The notes below the pieces were generated by a model. It had not been told where the DNA came from. It made no database searches and saw nothing but the letters and a program-made list of their open reading frames with translations. The position numbers were made by a program, and so were the translations under genes. From assembly GCA_027922465.2 (NCBI GenBank), contig BQMF02000420.1, positions 248,001 through 312,000 on the forward strand: a stretch of 64,000 nt of DNA, given 5' to 3'. This DNA comes from Turritopsis dohrnii (taxonomy: Eukaryota > Cnidaria > Hydrozoa > Anthoathecata > Oceaniidae). Of this stretch, positions 12,082 to 23,150 are shown piece by piece; within the stretch, counting starts at the first letter, position 1, and each line of letters starts with the position of its first letter.

Positions 12082-15000
12082 ATGGCGCAAGCATCCCTTG
12101 AAATGCACATGACATACTTGACAAAGCTTTGCCGTGTTTGTGGTGGCTACTTAAGCAAAAAAACTTTCGTAGTGGAGAAATTGAAGCCACGAATTGAAAA
12201 AGCTTTTTACATTAGTCACATTTGTCACAACTGTTATTCGAAGATAGTAAATATCGAGAAACGTGGCACCTCTTTTAACCCTTCCTTACTTTTTATATGG
12301 ACGCAGCATATCTCACAATCCTGCAAAGTATGTGAACACATTCTGACCAAACGTAGTGGGGGAAGGCGCAATAAAAAGGGAAGCCAGCATATCGTTTGGA
12401 ATGTTCCATGCTGGACAAGAAATTCGATTATTGAGTTGCAAAAGCTTAATACTCCGAACACAATCAAATTAAATATCTCGAACATAGACACTGACAAAAA
12501 CCCACATTTACATTTATGCATTTGCAAACTTTGTCACGATATATTTTCCAATTCCTTCAAAATTAACAGTTGCGAACATACATTCTGCTTGAAATGCATT
12601 TGTCCAAAAATTGAGGGGCGAAGAAAAGATGACGTCCGATGCCCTACATGCGACAAAAATATTGATAAGATCACCCCAGACGAGACAGTCCTTGAATTAA
12701 TAAAATGTATCAACATCAATTGTTCTCGTGGTTGTGGCTTATCGTTTAAGCAGGACAAATTATCACAACACGAGTCGTGTTGTCAAGGTCCTCCCCCTAC
12801 TACTGCTGCTGTTACTCCTAACTACACGATAAGTGATGTCTTTAAAATTGATGAAAATACAGACATTCCCCGACCTATTGAAGACGCAGCACTACACGTC
12901 ATTAAACATAAAATGGTAAAAGAACAATCGACTGTTGTTTCATTCAAGTCAGGGGGTCCTAGGGTAAGAAGATTTAGACATTTCTTATATTTTAATTAAC
13001 AGCAAATGTTTATATCAGAGGCAAATACAGAACATATAGTTGAACATAGACAAGCAAGTTATTTAAGAAAGAAAAATTTGTAACACCAATAATAAAAGAT
13101 TGCACTCCTCCCTTGATGTTTGATTATGTTCTGTATTCCCTCATGTATATCTACTGAATAAAACATTGCATTCTATCATATTATAGCCATTTTACATCAC
13201 ATCAACCCCAAGAGCCTACAAGCAAAGTTCCCAAGCTTCAAAAAAGACTTTAAAAAACAGGTGCAAAACATTAAAGAGCAGTTTGCAAACTTTAGTGGGA
13301 GATGATGGTGACTCTCAAATTAAACAAACTGCTGTTCTTTTAAAAACATTCAACGAAAATGAAAGAACGAAGCTTTTAAAAGAAGCCAAAATATCACCCA
13401 TTGCCATTACGTCTGGAGCTATGGTTGGCATGAAAGCTGACATGGGCATTCCCTGGCAGAAACTTGCTATCATGGCCAGGTTAGGATGCTGCGTATACTT
13501 TAACATTTAGGTCAAGTCTTGCTGCTCTACATCGAACTTGATATGTGCTCCCTTTAGATGGCTGAAGTCATTTGATGTCAAACCAGCATCAATTGGGAAG
13601 CAACGGCAAATGGCTAAGTCTTTAGCTGGGGATAGTCTGAAAGTGGAAGAGACACCCTTTACATTTGAATGTAAAGATGCAAAGGGAAGATATGAAGTAC
13701 GCTCTGCCCCATGGGCATATCTCGAAGATCTTCCCCAACACATTTTGGAACGGGCAACAGAATTAGAAAGGTAATTCAAAATTCAATTGCATTTTGGGTA
13801 TATATACTAACAACGGTAATTTGACTTATTATGTTAAAATAGGAACAACTTACTGGTTACTCCTACAGTTTTTGATAAAGAATTACGTATTAAAGTTGGT
13901 GGTGATCATGGAGGCGGGTCCTTCAAGATGGCATACCAAATATGTAATGTTGAGAAGCCAAACAGTAAAGCAAACTCAGTAGTATTTTCACTCTTTGAAG
14001 CTAAGGATTGGAGAACAAACCTTACTATGGGATTGCATAGATTCCAAGACCAAATAGATCATTTACAAAAATTGAAATGGGGGTATGCATACTTACTAAA
14101 ACAAAAATCAACAATTTCTTCAGTAAATCAGTCAACCGCACAACAATATTTTCTTTTCTAGAGAGAAAAACATACGAGTCTTTTTATTTGGTGATTACGA
14201 ATTTTTATGTGTCATGTATGGCCTGACAGGAGCTAATGGTATAATATAGGATATGCAGTAATAAAGCATGTATATATAAGCAATCCAGTCACCTTATCAC
14301 ATTGATAATCTATCTATTCAGGTAGACATTGCTGTTTGTATTGCAATATAATGAACAACCAACTTAGTACCCCATTGGCTGTCCGAGGACTATCAACATC
14401 CAGAACATTGAGCACAATAACTGATGATTTGTTGGGATTTGAAGCAGATGGTGCAAATCTAAAAGAAGCAAAACATCATAATAATGTCATCAACAAACCA
14501 TATTTTAACATACCCATTGATCAGGTAAGGTGATATTAACCAATTTGGATCGTTGATCTATTTCAATTTTTAAAAATGTACCTACATCAATCTGTGTGTA
14601 TGTTCTTGCAGGTAGCACCACCAGGACTTCATATCTCCTTGGGAACGTTCCTGAAGTTTTTCAATTTATTTGAATACCAGTGTCACATTGTAGATGTAAA
14701 AATGGCTGGTAGAAGATTATCTGCAGAAGAAACAAACATGACTATTAGAAACTTAGCAGATATTCAAGAAAAAGTTTCAGCATTGACCTACACAATAAAC
14801 GATTGCAAAAACAAAATATCACTAAGTAGGGTTTCCCTCAAAGATCTTATGTAATATTTGACACAATTATATGGATAATTAATTGAACTCACTTTCCACT
14901 TTAGTTCATGATGCTATAGCAAGGAATATTTCAAATGATCCTGAACAAGAAAGCAACATTTATGAAATCTACAATCCAAGAATTGAACACATTTCTAAAA

Positions 15001-15939
15001 AATTAACAGAAAAGGTACATAGTTTAATGAATATTGATAGTTTATTGGAGCATTAAGAAAGGAACAATTTTCATCAAACAAATAATTTACCATAAGTGCT
15101 TAACAAAATTTTTAATATTTATCAAGGAAAAAGAATTAGATAAGCTATTGAAAAATAGCTATGTAAACAAAGAAGACGGACCCTGTGTTAAGGGCTTGGA
15201 TGATGTTTTAAAATCTGTAAATGTGCACCGCCAGGTGTATCATGGTAAAAGCTTCGAGGGAAATCACGTGCACAAAATGTTGAAGGTATGCTTGTTTTAA
15301 AATAGATTATATATAATTAATAGATGCATGAAATTATTAACATCATTACACAACCTTTAGCCCCAAAATATCATCAAACTATGCAACTCGTTGCCCATTA
15401 CCATCACCAATTTGGGTTTCGGAAACACAGACATTCATCAGGAGGCAATAAAAACCTGTCAGGACTTCAAATTCCTGTTCTTGAAATATTCAGTTTGCCA
15501 CAATCTAATGAACAGTGCTGATTGCTTGGATGAGGAGAAACTGGATGAACTAGGTGTGACTATTATACTTCTTGTTCTTGAACTGCTTAGACTTTTGCAG
15601 AATTACAACATTTGTATATTATCATTTTTAGAAAAAGCAATACGAGATCTCATGCAGTACCTACGTGGAACCTGGCCAAGAGAAAGAATCATGCCGAAAC
15701 TTCACTTATTAGAAGATCATGTCATGCCTTTTCTTCGTAAATGGAGACATGGCTTAGGATTCTACGGAGAGCAGGGTGGAGAAGCACTTCATCCTGAGTT
15801 TAACACACTGAAGTCAATATATGGAAGGATGCCATATGGTACTGCCAGACTTCAGGCAATGATGAAGGAGCACTACCTGAGAGTAAACCCAAAAACCATG
15901 AAAATAGGACCTTTAAAACGAAAAAGGAAAAAGGAATAA
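12082..15939 (+). CDS. RAG1 N-terminus-like DDE transposase, left copy
   Basis: Eleven exons join in phase with GT-AG introns: 12082-12963, 13187-13479, 13558-13770, 13843-14082, 14162-14238, 14322-14524, 14612-14825, 14905-15014, 15127-15285, 15361-15553 and 15632-15939, giving 963 residues. Exon 1 parallels the RAG1 N-terminal region: LCRVCGGYL (17-20), ICHNCYSKI (48-51), QSCKVCEHI (81-84), a C3HC4 RING (about 146-190: CICKLC, CEHTFCLKC, CPTC) and a following Cys/His segment to about 233. The remainder is a DDE-type transposase. Likely acidic residues are Asp484 (VGGDHGGGSF), Asp554 (LFGDYEFL, followed by zinc-ligand-like RHCCLYC 570-576) and Glu908 (FYGEQGGEAL, like the RAG1 SEGNES site). 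The tail is basic. It resembles N-RAG-TP-type elements reported from molluscs; that name is a family guess. Confidence 0.85.
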
Positions 15940-16418
15940 AAGTTTAATACAGCAGAAAACTTGTTTATTTATTAATATTATATCACTTACCTACCTCATA
16001 CACAAGCAAACATGGCGCATACCATGATGAAAAATCTCCAACTTTTCAGTAGCTGTACAACACTTATCAAATGTGTTAACCACAATAAACCAACATAATA
16101 ATATTCACCAAGCATTAAACTGTACGAAAATATTAATCACGTAAACAGGAAAACTTCAAAAGCATTAAAATTTGATCGATTTTGTAGGTGGTATATTTAC
16201 CATGTTTGGAAGGTCGTCTAACAAACAGCCATTTCAAACGAAGGAACGATTAAAAGAGACCTCGTGTATATTTCAGCATGATTAACTATAGTAGAGCCTT
16301 CGGTACCAAGCAGTCAGCGGTTTCTAACAAGTTACTATGATACGATTTAAGGTAGTATAAAATCAAGATCTCGACCCCAGAAAACTGCCTCAACACGTGT
16401 TATTAATAACGGAAAAGA

Positions 16419-16497
16419 CGTGCCGTATTATGTGTTAGCCACACGTTGGTTTAGCTGTGGAACGTTATTATGCGCATGCGCGAGATTTTTCTTTCTA
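16419..16497. other. Asymmetric palindrome spacer with inner terminal repeat of right copy
   Basis: This 79-bp stretch lies between the arms. From 16440 it reads CACACGTTGGTTTAGCTGTG, then GAACGTTATTATGCGCATGC, resembling the outer element end. It therefore probably is the inner terminus of the right-hand copy, which would span 16440-21282. Bases 16419-16439 are unrelated, so the left-hand copy seems to lack about 58 bp of its own inner end. Confidence 0.55.
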
Positions 16498-16976
16498 TCT
16501 TTTCCGTTATTAATAACACGTGTTGAGGCAGTTTTCTGGGGTCGAGATCTTGATTTTATACTACCTTAAATCGTATCATAGTAACTTGTTAGAAACCGCT
16601 GACTGCTTGGTACCGAAGGCTCTACTATAGTTAATCATGCTGAAATATACACGAGGTCTCTTTTAATCGTTCCTTCGTTTGAAATGGCTGTTTGTTAGAC
16701 GACCTTCCAAACATGGTAAATATACCACCTACAAAATCGATCAAATTTTAATGCTTTTGAAGTTTTCCTGTTTACGTGATTAATATTTTCGTACAGTTTA
16801 ATGCTTGGTGAATATTATTATGTTGGTTTATTGTGGTTAACACATTTGATAAGTGTTGTACAGCTACTGAAAAGTTGGAGATTTTTCATCATGGTATGCG
16901 CCATGTTTGCTTGTGTATGAGGTAGGTAAGTGATATAATATTAATAAATAAACAAGTTTTCTGCTGTATTAAACTT

Positions 16977-19900
16977 TTATTCCTTTTTCCTTTTTCGTTT
17001 TAAAGGTCCTATTTTCATGGTTTTTGGGTTTACTCTCAGGTAGTGCTCCTTCATCATTGCCTGAAGTCTGGCAGTACCATATGGCATCCTTCCATATATT
17101 GACTTCAGTGTGTTAAACTCAGGATGAAGTGCTTCTCCACCCTGCTCTCCGTAGAATCCTAAGCCATGTCTCCATTTACGAAGAAAAGGCATGACATGAT
17201 CTTCTAATAAGTGAAGTTTCGGCATGATTCTTTCTCTTGGCCAGGTTCCACGTAGGTACTGCATGAGATCTCGTATTGCTTTTTCTAAAAATGATAATAT
17301 ACAAATGTTGTAATTCTGCAAAAGTCTAAGCAGTTCAAGAACAAGAAGTATAATAGTCACACCTAGTTCATCCAGTTTCTCCTCATCCAAGCAATCAGCA
17401 CTGTTCATTAGATTGTGGCAAACTGAATATTTCAAGAACAGGAATTTGAAGTCCTGACAGGTTTTTATTGCCTCCTGATGAATGTCTGTGTTTCCGAAAC
17501 CCAAATTGGTGATGGTAATGGGCAACGAGTTGCATAGTTTGATGATATTTTGGGGCTAAAGGTTGTGTAATGATGTTAATAATTTCATGCATCTATTAAT
17601 TATATATAATCTATTTTAAAACAAGCATACCTTCAACATTTTGTGCACGTGATTTCCCTCGAAGCTTTTACCATGATACGCCTGGCGGTGCACATTTACA
17701 GATTTTAAAACATCATCCAAGCCCTTAACACAGGGTCCGTCTTCTTTGTTTACATAGCTATTTTTCAATAGCTTATCTAATTCTTTTTCCTTGATAAATA
17801 TTAAAAATTTTGTTAAGCACTTATGGTAAATTATTTGTTTGATGAAAATTGTTCCTTTCTTAATGCTCCAATAAACTATCAATATTCATTAAACTATGTA
17901 CCTTTTCTGTTAATTTTTTAGAAATGTGTTCAATTCTTGGATTGTAGATTTCATAAATGTTGCTTTCTTGTTCAGGATCATTTGAAATATTCCTTGCTAT
18001 AGCATCATGAACTAAAGTGGAAAGTGAGTTCAATTAATTATCCATATAATTGTGTCAAATATTACATAAGATCTTTGAGGGAAACCCTACTTAGTGATAT
18101 TTTGTTTTTGCAATCGTTTATTGTGTAGGTCAATGCTGAAACTTTTTCTTGAATATCTGCTAAGTTTCTAATAGTCATGTTTGTTTCTTCTGCAGATAAT
18201 CTTCTACCAGCCATTTTTACATCTACAATGTGACACTGGTATTCAAATAAATTGAAAAACTTCAGGAACGTTCCCAAGGAGATATGAAGTCCTGGTGGTG
18301 CTACCTGCAAGAACATACACACAGATTGATGTAGGTACATTTTTAAAAATTGAAATAGATCAACGATCCAAATTGGTTAATATCACCTTACCTGATCAAT
18401 GGGTATGTTAAAATATGGTTTGTTGATGACATTATTATGATGTTTTGCTTCTTTTAGATTTGCACCATCTGCTTCAAATCCCAACAAATCATCAGTTATT
18501 GTGCTCAATGTTCTGGATGTTGATAGTCCTCGGACAGCCAATGGGGTACTAAGTTGGTTGTTCATTATATTGCAATACAAACAGCAATGTCTACCTGAAT
18601 AGATAGATTATCAATGTGATAAGGTGACTGGATTGCTTATATATACATGCTTTATTACTGCATATCCTATATTATACCATTAGCTCCTGTCAGGCCATAC
18701 ATGACACATAAAAATTCGTAATCACCAAATAAAAAGACTCGTATGTTTTTCTCTCTAGAAAAGAAAATATTGTTGTGCGGTTGACTGATTTACTGAAGAA
18801 ATTGTTGATTTTTGTTTTAGTAAGTATGCATACCCCCATTTCAATTTTTGTAAATGATCTATTTGGTCTTGGAATCTATGCAATCCCATAGTAAGGTTTG
18901 TTCTCCAATCCTTAGCTTCAAAGAGTGAAAATACTACTGAGTTTGCTTTACTGTTTGGCTTCTCAACATTACATATTTGGTATGCCATCTTGAAGGACCC
19001 GCCTCCATGATCACCACCAACTTTAATACGTAATTCTTTATCAAAAACTGTAGGAGTAACCAGTAAGTTGTTCCTATTTTAACATAATAAGTCAAATTAC
19101 CGTTGTTAGTATATATACCCAAAATGCAATTGAATTTTGAATTACCTTTCTAATTCTGTTGCCCGTTCCAAAATGTGTTGGGGAAGATCTTCGAGATATG
19201 CCCATGGGGCAGAGCGTACTTCATATCTTCCCTTTGCATCTTTACATTCAAATGTAAAGGGTGTCTCTTCCACTTTCAGACTATCCCCAGCTAAAGACTT
19301 AGCCATTTGCCGTTGCTTCCCAATTGATGCTGGTTTGACATCAAATGACTTCAGCCATCTAAAGGGAGCACATATCAAGTTCGATGTAGAGCAGCAAGAC
19401 TTGACCTAAATGTTAAAGTATACGCAGCATCCTAACCTGGCCATGATAGCAAGTTTCTGCCAGGGAATGCCCATGTCAGCTTTCATGCCAACCATAGCTC
19501 CAGACGTAATGGCAATGGGTGATATTTTGGCTTCTTTTAAAAGCTTCGTTCTTTCATTTTCGTTGAATGTTTTTAAAAGAACAGCAGTTTGTTTAATTTG
19601 AGAGTCACCATCATCTCCCACTAAAGTTTGCAAACTGCTCTTTAATGTTTTGCACCTGTTTTTTAAAGTCTTTTTTGAAGCTTGGGAACTTTGCTTGTAG
19701 GCTCTTGGGGTTGATGTGATGTAAAATGGCTATAATATGATAGAATGCAATGTTTTATTCAGTAGATATACATGAGGGAATACAGAATATAATCAAACAT
19801 CAAGGGAGGAGTGCAATCTTTTATTATTGGTGTTACAAATTTTTCTTTCTTAAATAACTTGCTTGTCTATGTTCAACTATATGTTCTGTATTTGCCTCTG

Positions 19901-20834
19901 ATATAAACATTTGCTGTTAATTAAAATATAAGAAATGTCTAAATCTTCTTACCCTAGGACCCCCTGACTTGAATGAAACAACAGTCGATTGTTCTTTTAC
20001 CATTTTATGTTTAATGACGTGTAGTGCTGCGTCTTCAATAGGTCGGGGAATGTCTGTATTTTCATCAATTTTAAAGACATCACTTATCGTGTAGTTAGGA
20101 GTAACAGCAGCAGTAGTAGGGGGAGGACCTTGACAACACGACTCGTGTTGTGATAATTTGTCCTGCTTAAACGATAAGCCACAACCACGAGAACAATTGA
20201 TGTTGATACATTTTATTAATTCAAGGACTGTCTCGTCTGGGGTGATCTTATCAATATTTTTGTCGCATGTAGGGCATCGGACGTCATCTTTTCTTCGCCC
20301 CTCAATTTTTGGACAAATGCATTTCAAGCAGAATGTATGTTCGCAACTGTTAATTTTGAAGGAATTGGAAAATATATCGTGACAAAGTTTGCAAATGCAT
20401 AAATGTAAATGTGGGTTTTTGTCAGTGTCTATGTTCGAGATATTTAATTTGATTGTGTTCGGAGTATTAAGCTTTTGCAACTCAATAATCGAATTTCTTG
20501 TCCAGCATGGAACATTCCAAACGATATGCTGGCTTCCCTTTTTATTGCGCCTTCCCCCACTACGTTTGGTCAGAATGTGTCCACATACTTTGCAGGATTG
20601 TGAGATATGCTGCGTCCATATAAAAGGTAAGGAAGGGTTAAAAGAGGTGCCACGTTTCTCGATATTTACTATCTTCGAATAACAGTTGTGACAAATGTGA
20701 CTAATGTAAAAAGCTTTTTCAATTCGTGGCTTCAATTTCTCCACTACGAAAGTTTTTTTGCTTAAGTAGCCACCACAAACACGGCAAAGCTTTGTCAAGT
20801 ATGTCATGTGCATTTCAAGGGATGCTTGCGCCAT
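16977..20834 (-). CDS. RAG1 N-terminus-like DDE transposase, right copy
   Basis: Mirror image of the left gene with the same eleven exons: 20834-19953, 19729-19437, 19358-19146, 19073-18834, 18754-18678, 18594-18392, 18304-18091, 18011-17902, 17789-17631, 17555-17363 and 17284-16977. It also encodes 963 residues without stops. It differs from the left copy by Leu70 to Pro, Glu85 to Gly (next to the CKVC zinc ligand) and one Val to Ala in exon 9. RING, putative DDE residues and basic tail are all kept. It has both candidate termini, so it is the better candidate for an autonomous element. Confidence 0.85.
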
Positions 20835-21225
20835 TTCCTAAAAATGGGCGAACTTTGACTGTAAATAATTTCTGTTTCAGATGTGTTACCAGCATGAAAC
20901 TTTGAGAATCAATACTTTAATACATACCCTTTCTGACGATATAAACTGTTTAAGCTGGAAAACTTTTGTGATACGTGAATTTCAGTGTTTTTGTTGTGGC
21001 ACTTCTACGTTTTTACCAGAGAACTTTGTTCATCAAAATCTTAGTGAAACAAGCTTTTTGAAATCGAATAAATTGTATTCGAATGTTGCTTTGTTCCATG
21101 ATGTTCGATTGTCAAAAGCTGATTATGAACTTAGGCCTTATTTTGTATTTTTGGGGGTTGTTTTTGCCAGTATTGTGTACTGGTAGCTAAGTACCAGCAC
21201 TGTAAAATCATAATATTCGAATTTG

Positions 21226-21282
21226 AAAATCCAAGCATGCGCATAATAAAATTCCACGGAATGCATGTTTTGAACGCACGTG
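21226..21282 (-). repeat. Outer terminal sequence of the right RAG1-like element copy
   Basis: Exact mirror of 11634-11690. Beyond it the flanks differ: ACGGCACACTG on the right, and the sequence ending GGTGGC on the left. There is no convincing target duplication around the whole palindrome. Confidence 0.5.
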
Positions 21283-21880
21283 ACGGCACACTGTCCCGAA
21301 TTTGACAAGTGACAGGTTGGTATGTATGTCAGTATTTTCTGGTTATACATTCATTCGCTTAAATTTTGAATTAAAAATTCACGAAATTATAAAAAAAACA
21401 TTCAGTCATAAAAAAATGCAGCATTACAGATTTATTCCCTATGTCAACGTGATGCTGTTGAAAAACATATAGTATATGACATATAAATAAAGAAAAAAAA
21501 ATAAGAAACTTCTCTTACCTAGATGATCTTCGTAGCTGGAACCACGTGTGTTAATGTAAATGTCACTCAACAATTCTTTTAACAAGTGTCAAATCATTTT
21601 CACACATTTCATGTTTTGAATCTTGCGTGACATTTCCGAAAACAAAAAAAACTTATTTTGTCACGAACATTTTATTTTTATTTATTTCTTTATTTGTAGT
21701 TGGTTACTGTATAAAACCATAAAATAAAAGATAATATAATCAACTTCATTGTTGTTATTAAAAAATAAACAGTCTTTTCAACAGCTGTCAAGTCCAATCT
21801 TTTCCGTGTCTAAAATCCAAGATCCTATTAATGACTTGCTTGGTGTCGCGTGTCCTGGAACTCACTCATGACTTCAAGGT
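21283..21880. other. Noncoding flank, nothing recognised
   Basis: AT-rich sequence between the palindrome and the minisatellite; no gene or known repeat recognised apart from CTGTCCCGAATTT at its start. Confidence 0.4.
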
Positions 21881-22157
21881 CCCGGGTCCCACCCATGGCT
21901 TCAGGGTCCCGGGTCCCACCAACAACTTGGGGTCCCGGGTCCCGGGTCCCACCCATGGCTTCAGGGTCCCGGGTCCCATCAACGACTTAGGGTCTCGGGT
22001 CCCGGGTCCCACCAACGACTTAGGGTCCCACCAACGACTTAGGATCCCGGGTCCCGGGTCCCACCCTCTTCAGGGTCCCGGGTCCCGGGTCCCGGTTGTA
22101 AGGTCCCGGGTCCCGGGTCCCACCAGCGACTTGGGGTCCCGGGTCCCGGGTCCCACT
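21880..22157. repeat. GGGTCCC minisatellite, second array
   Basis: Units of GGGTCCCGGGTCCCACC with linkers such as AACGACTTAG and CATGGCTTCA. On this strand the array ends in CCCACTTTTCCGGTATGCC, essentially as the array at 3.3 kb ends when read on the MULE gene strand. The two arrays are therefore homologous termini and not chance simple repeats. Confidence 0.9.
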
Positions 22158-22398
22158 TTTCCGGTATGCCCGAGACCCGATACCCTAGTACCGATACCCG
22201 AGACCTGATACCTTGATTTTTTTTCGATGAGATAGATAATAAAATAAAAAAATAAAATAATATCACCGGCACTGTTCAAATTTTTATTAGATTGAAAATC
22301 ATTTTTCTTCTATATTTATTTTCTGTGTCGAAGATTTTGCATAATATTCGGCATTAAAGTTAATCATTCAGTGTAATCATTCAATTCCCATCACCAAT

Positions 22399-22911
22399 TT
22401 GGTAAATCCAACTTTTAGCCCACCGATCACAACATCTTTAGCAACGCAACAATTAGTTAATAGCACAATTATTACCACTCCATCATCTACCTCATCATCC
22501 CAACCTTTCACAATGGCATCTACTGCGAATCAACCAACATCTACAACAACATTGCAAGAGCCAGCTCCACCAGCCCCTGCAGATAATGGTTATGTGTTGT
22601 ACCTTTTGAGTCTAGCTCATAAAAATGTAGCAACTTGTTACGGTTGCGGAGGAAAGTTTGAAAATGATGCTTTAATCGGCGACGTGAAAAACTTGATCGT
22701 AGTGTCAAAAACAAAACGAACATACGTAGATCCACAAACTAAAAAGCCAACAATTTCAAACGAGTTCAAAAAAGTTTATTATAATTTCAACCATGCTTGT
22801 TTGGGCAACCAAAATAAATTATTCCATGCAAGTATGATAGTAGTTCCCGTAGATTTAAAACCATTCTTGAGTCAGCAACATTTAAGAATTTTGAAAGCGA
22901 CATGTATATAG
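22399..22911 (+). pseudogene. MULE C-terminal module remnant
   Basis: The frame encodes a Thr/Ser/Pro-rich linker and then CYGCGGKF, NLIVVSKTKRTYVDPQTKKP, VYYNFNHACL and a hydrophobic end. This parallels the last exon of the MULE gene at 3967-7346 (CYACGGQF, DLIIVSKTQRHYIDP, VYYHFNSTCI). There is no ATG at the left end of the frame and no transposase core or SWIM finger upstream, so this is a 5'-truncated relic or an isolated terminal exon. A polyadenylation signal AATAAA follows near 22934. The conserved Cys pairs suggest a metal-binding module of unknown role. Confidence 0.7.
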
Positions 22912-23017
22912 ATGTATAGTTGAACATTTATGTAATAAATCAACTACCTGTTTGAATTTCATGTTAAATCTCAATTTTTCCGCATGATAATTAACCATAT
23001 TAAAAAATTGAAAAATA

Positions 23018-23150
23018 GGGTATCGGGTCTCGGGTATCGGTACTAGGGTATCGGGTCTCGGGTCTCAGACATAGGGTATCGGTATCAGGGTATCGGGTAT
23101 TAGGGTATCGGGTCTCGGGTATCACTAAGGGTATCGGGTCTCACTTTTCT
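23018..23150. repeat. GGTATCGGGTCTC minisatellite
   Basis: Degenerate tandem copies of GGGTATCGGGTCTC; inverted relative to the block at 22165-22213. Confidence 0.85.

Larger units (their letters stand above)
11634..21282. repeat. Giant palindrome: two 4,785-bp inverted arms around a RAG1-like transposon
   Basis: Bases 11634-16418 are the reverse complement of 16498-21282, with mirror centre at 16458, verified at many points along the arms and at both arm ends. The spacer 16419-16497 is not symmetric. The arms are not perfectly identical. Differences I can see are at 12290 (T vs C), 12335 (A vs G), 13128 (G vs A) and 15236 (T vs C), giving about 99.9 percent identity. Three of these four change an amino acid. 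Each arm carries one complete copy of the RAG1-like transposase gene, transcribed toward the centre. An assembly hairpin artefact is possible, but the asymmetric spacer and the differences argue somewhat against a simple one. Confidence 0.95.

Noticed and set aside
12082..20834. RAG2-like partner within the palindrome
   Set aside because: No kelch-type repeats or PHD finger found in either arm; the only extra frame (11730-12035) has no such features.
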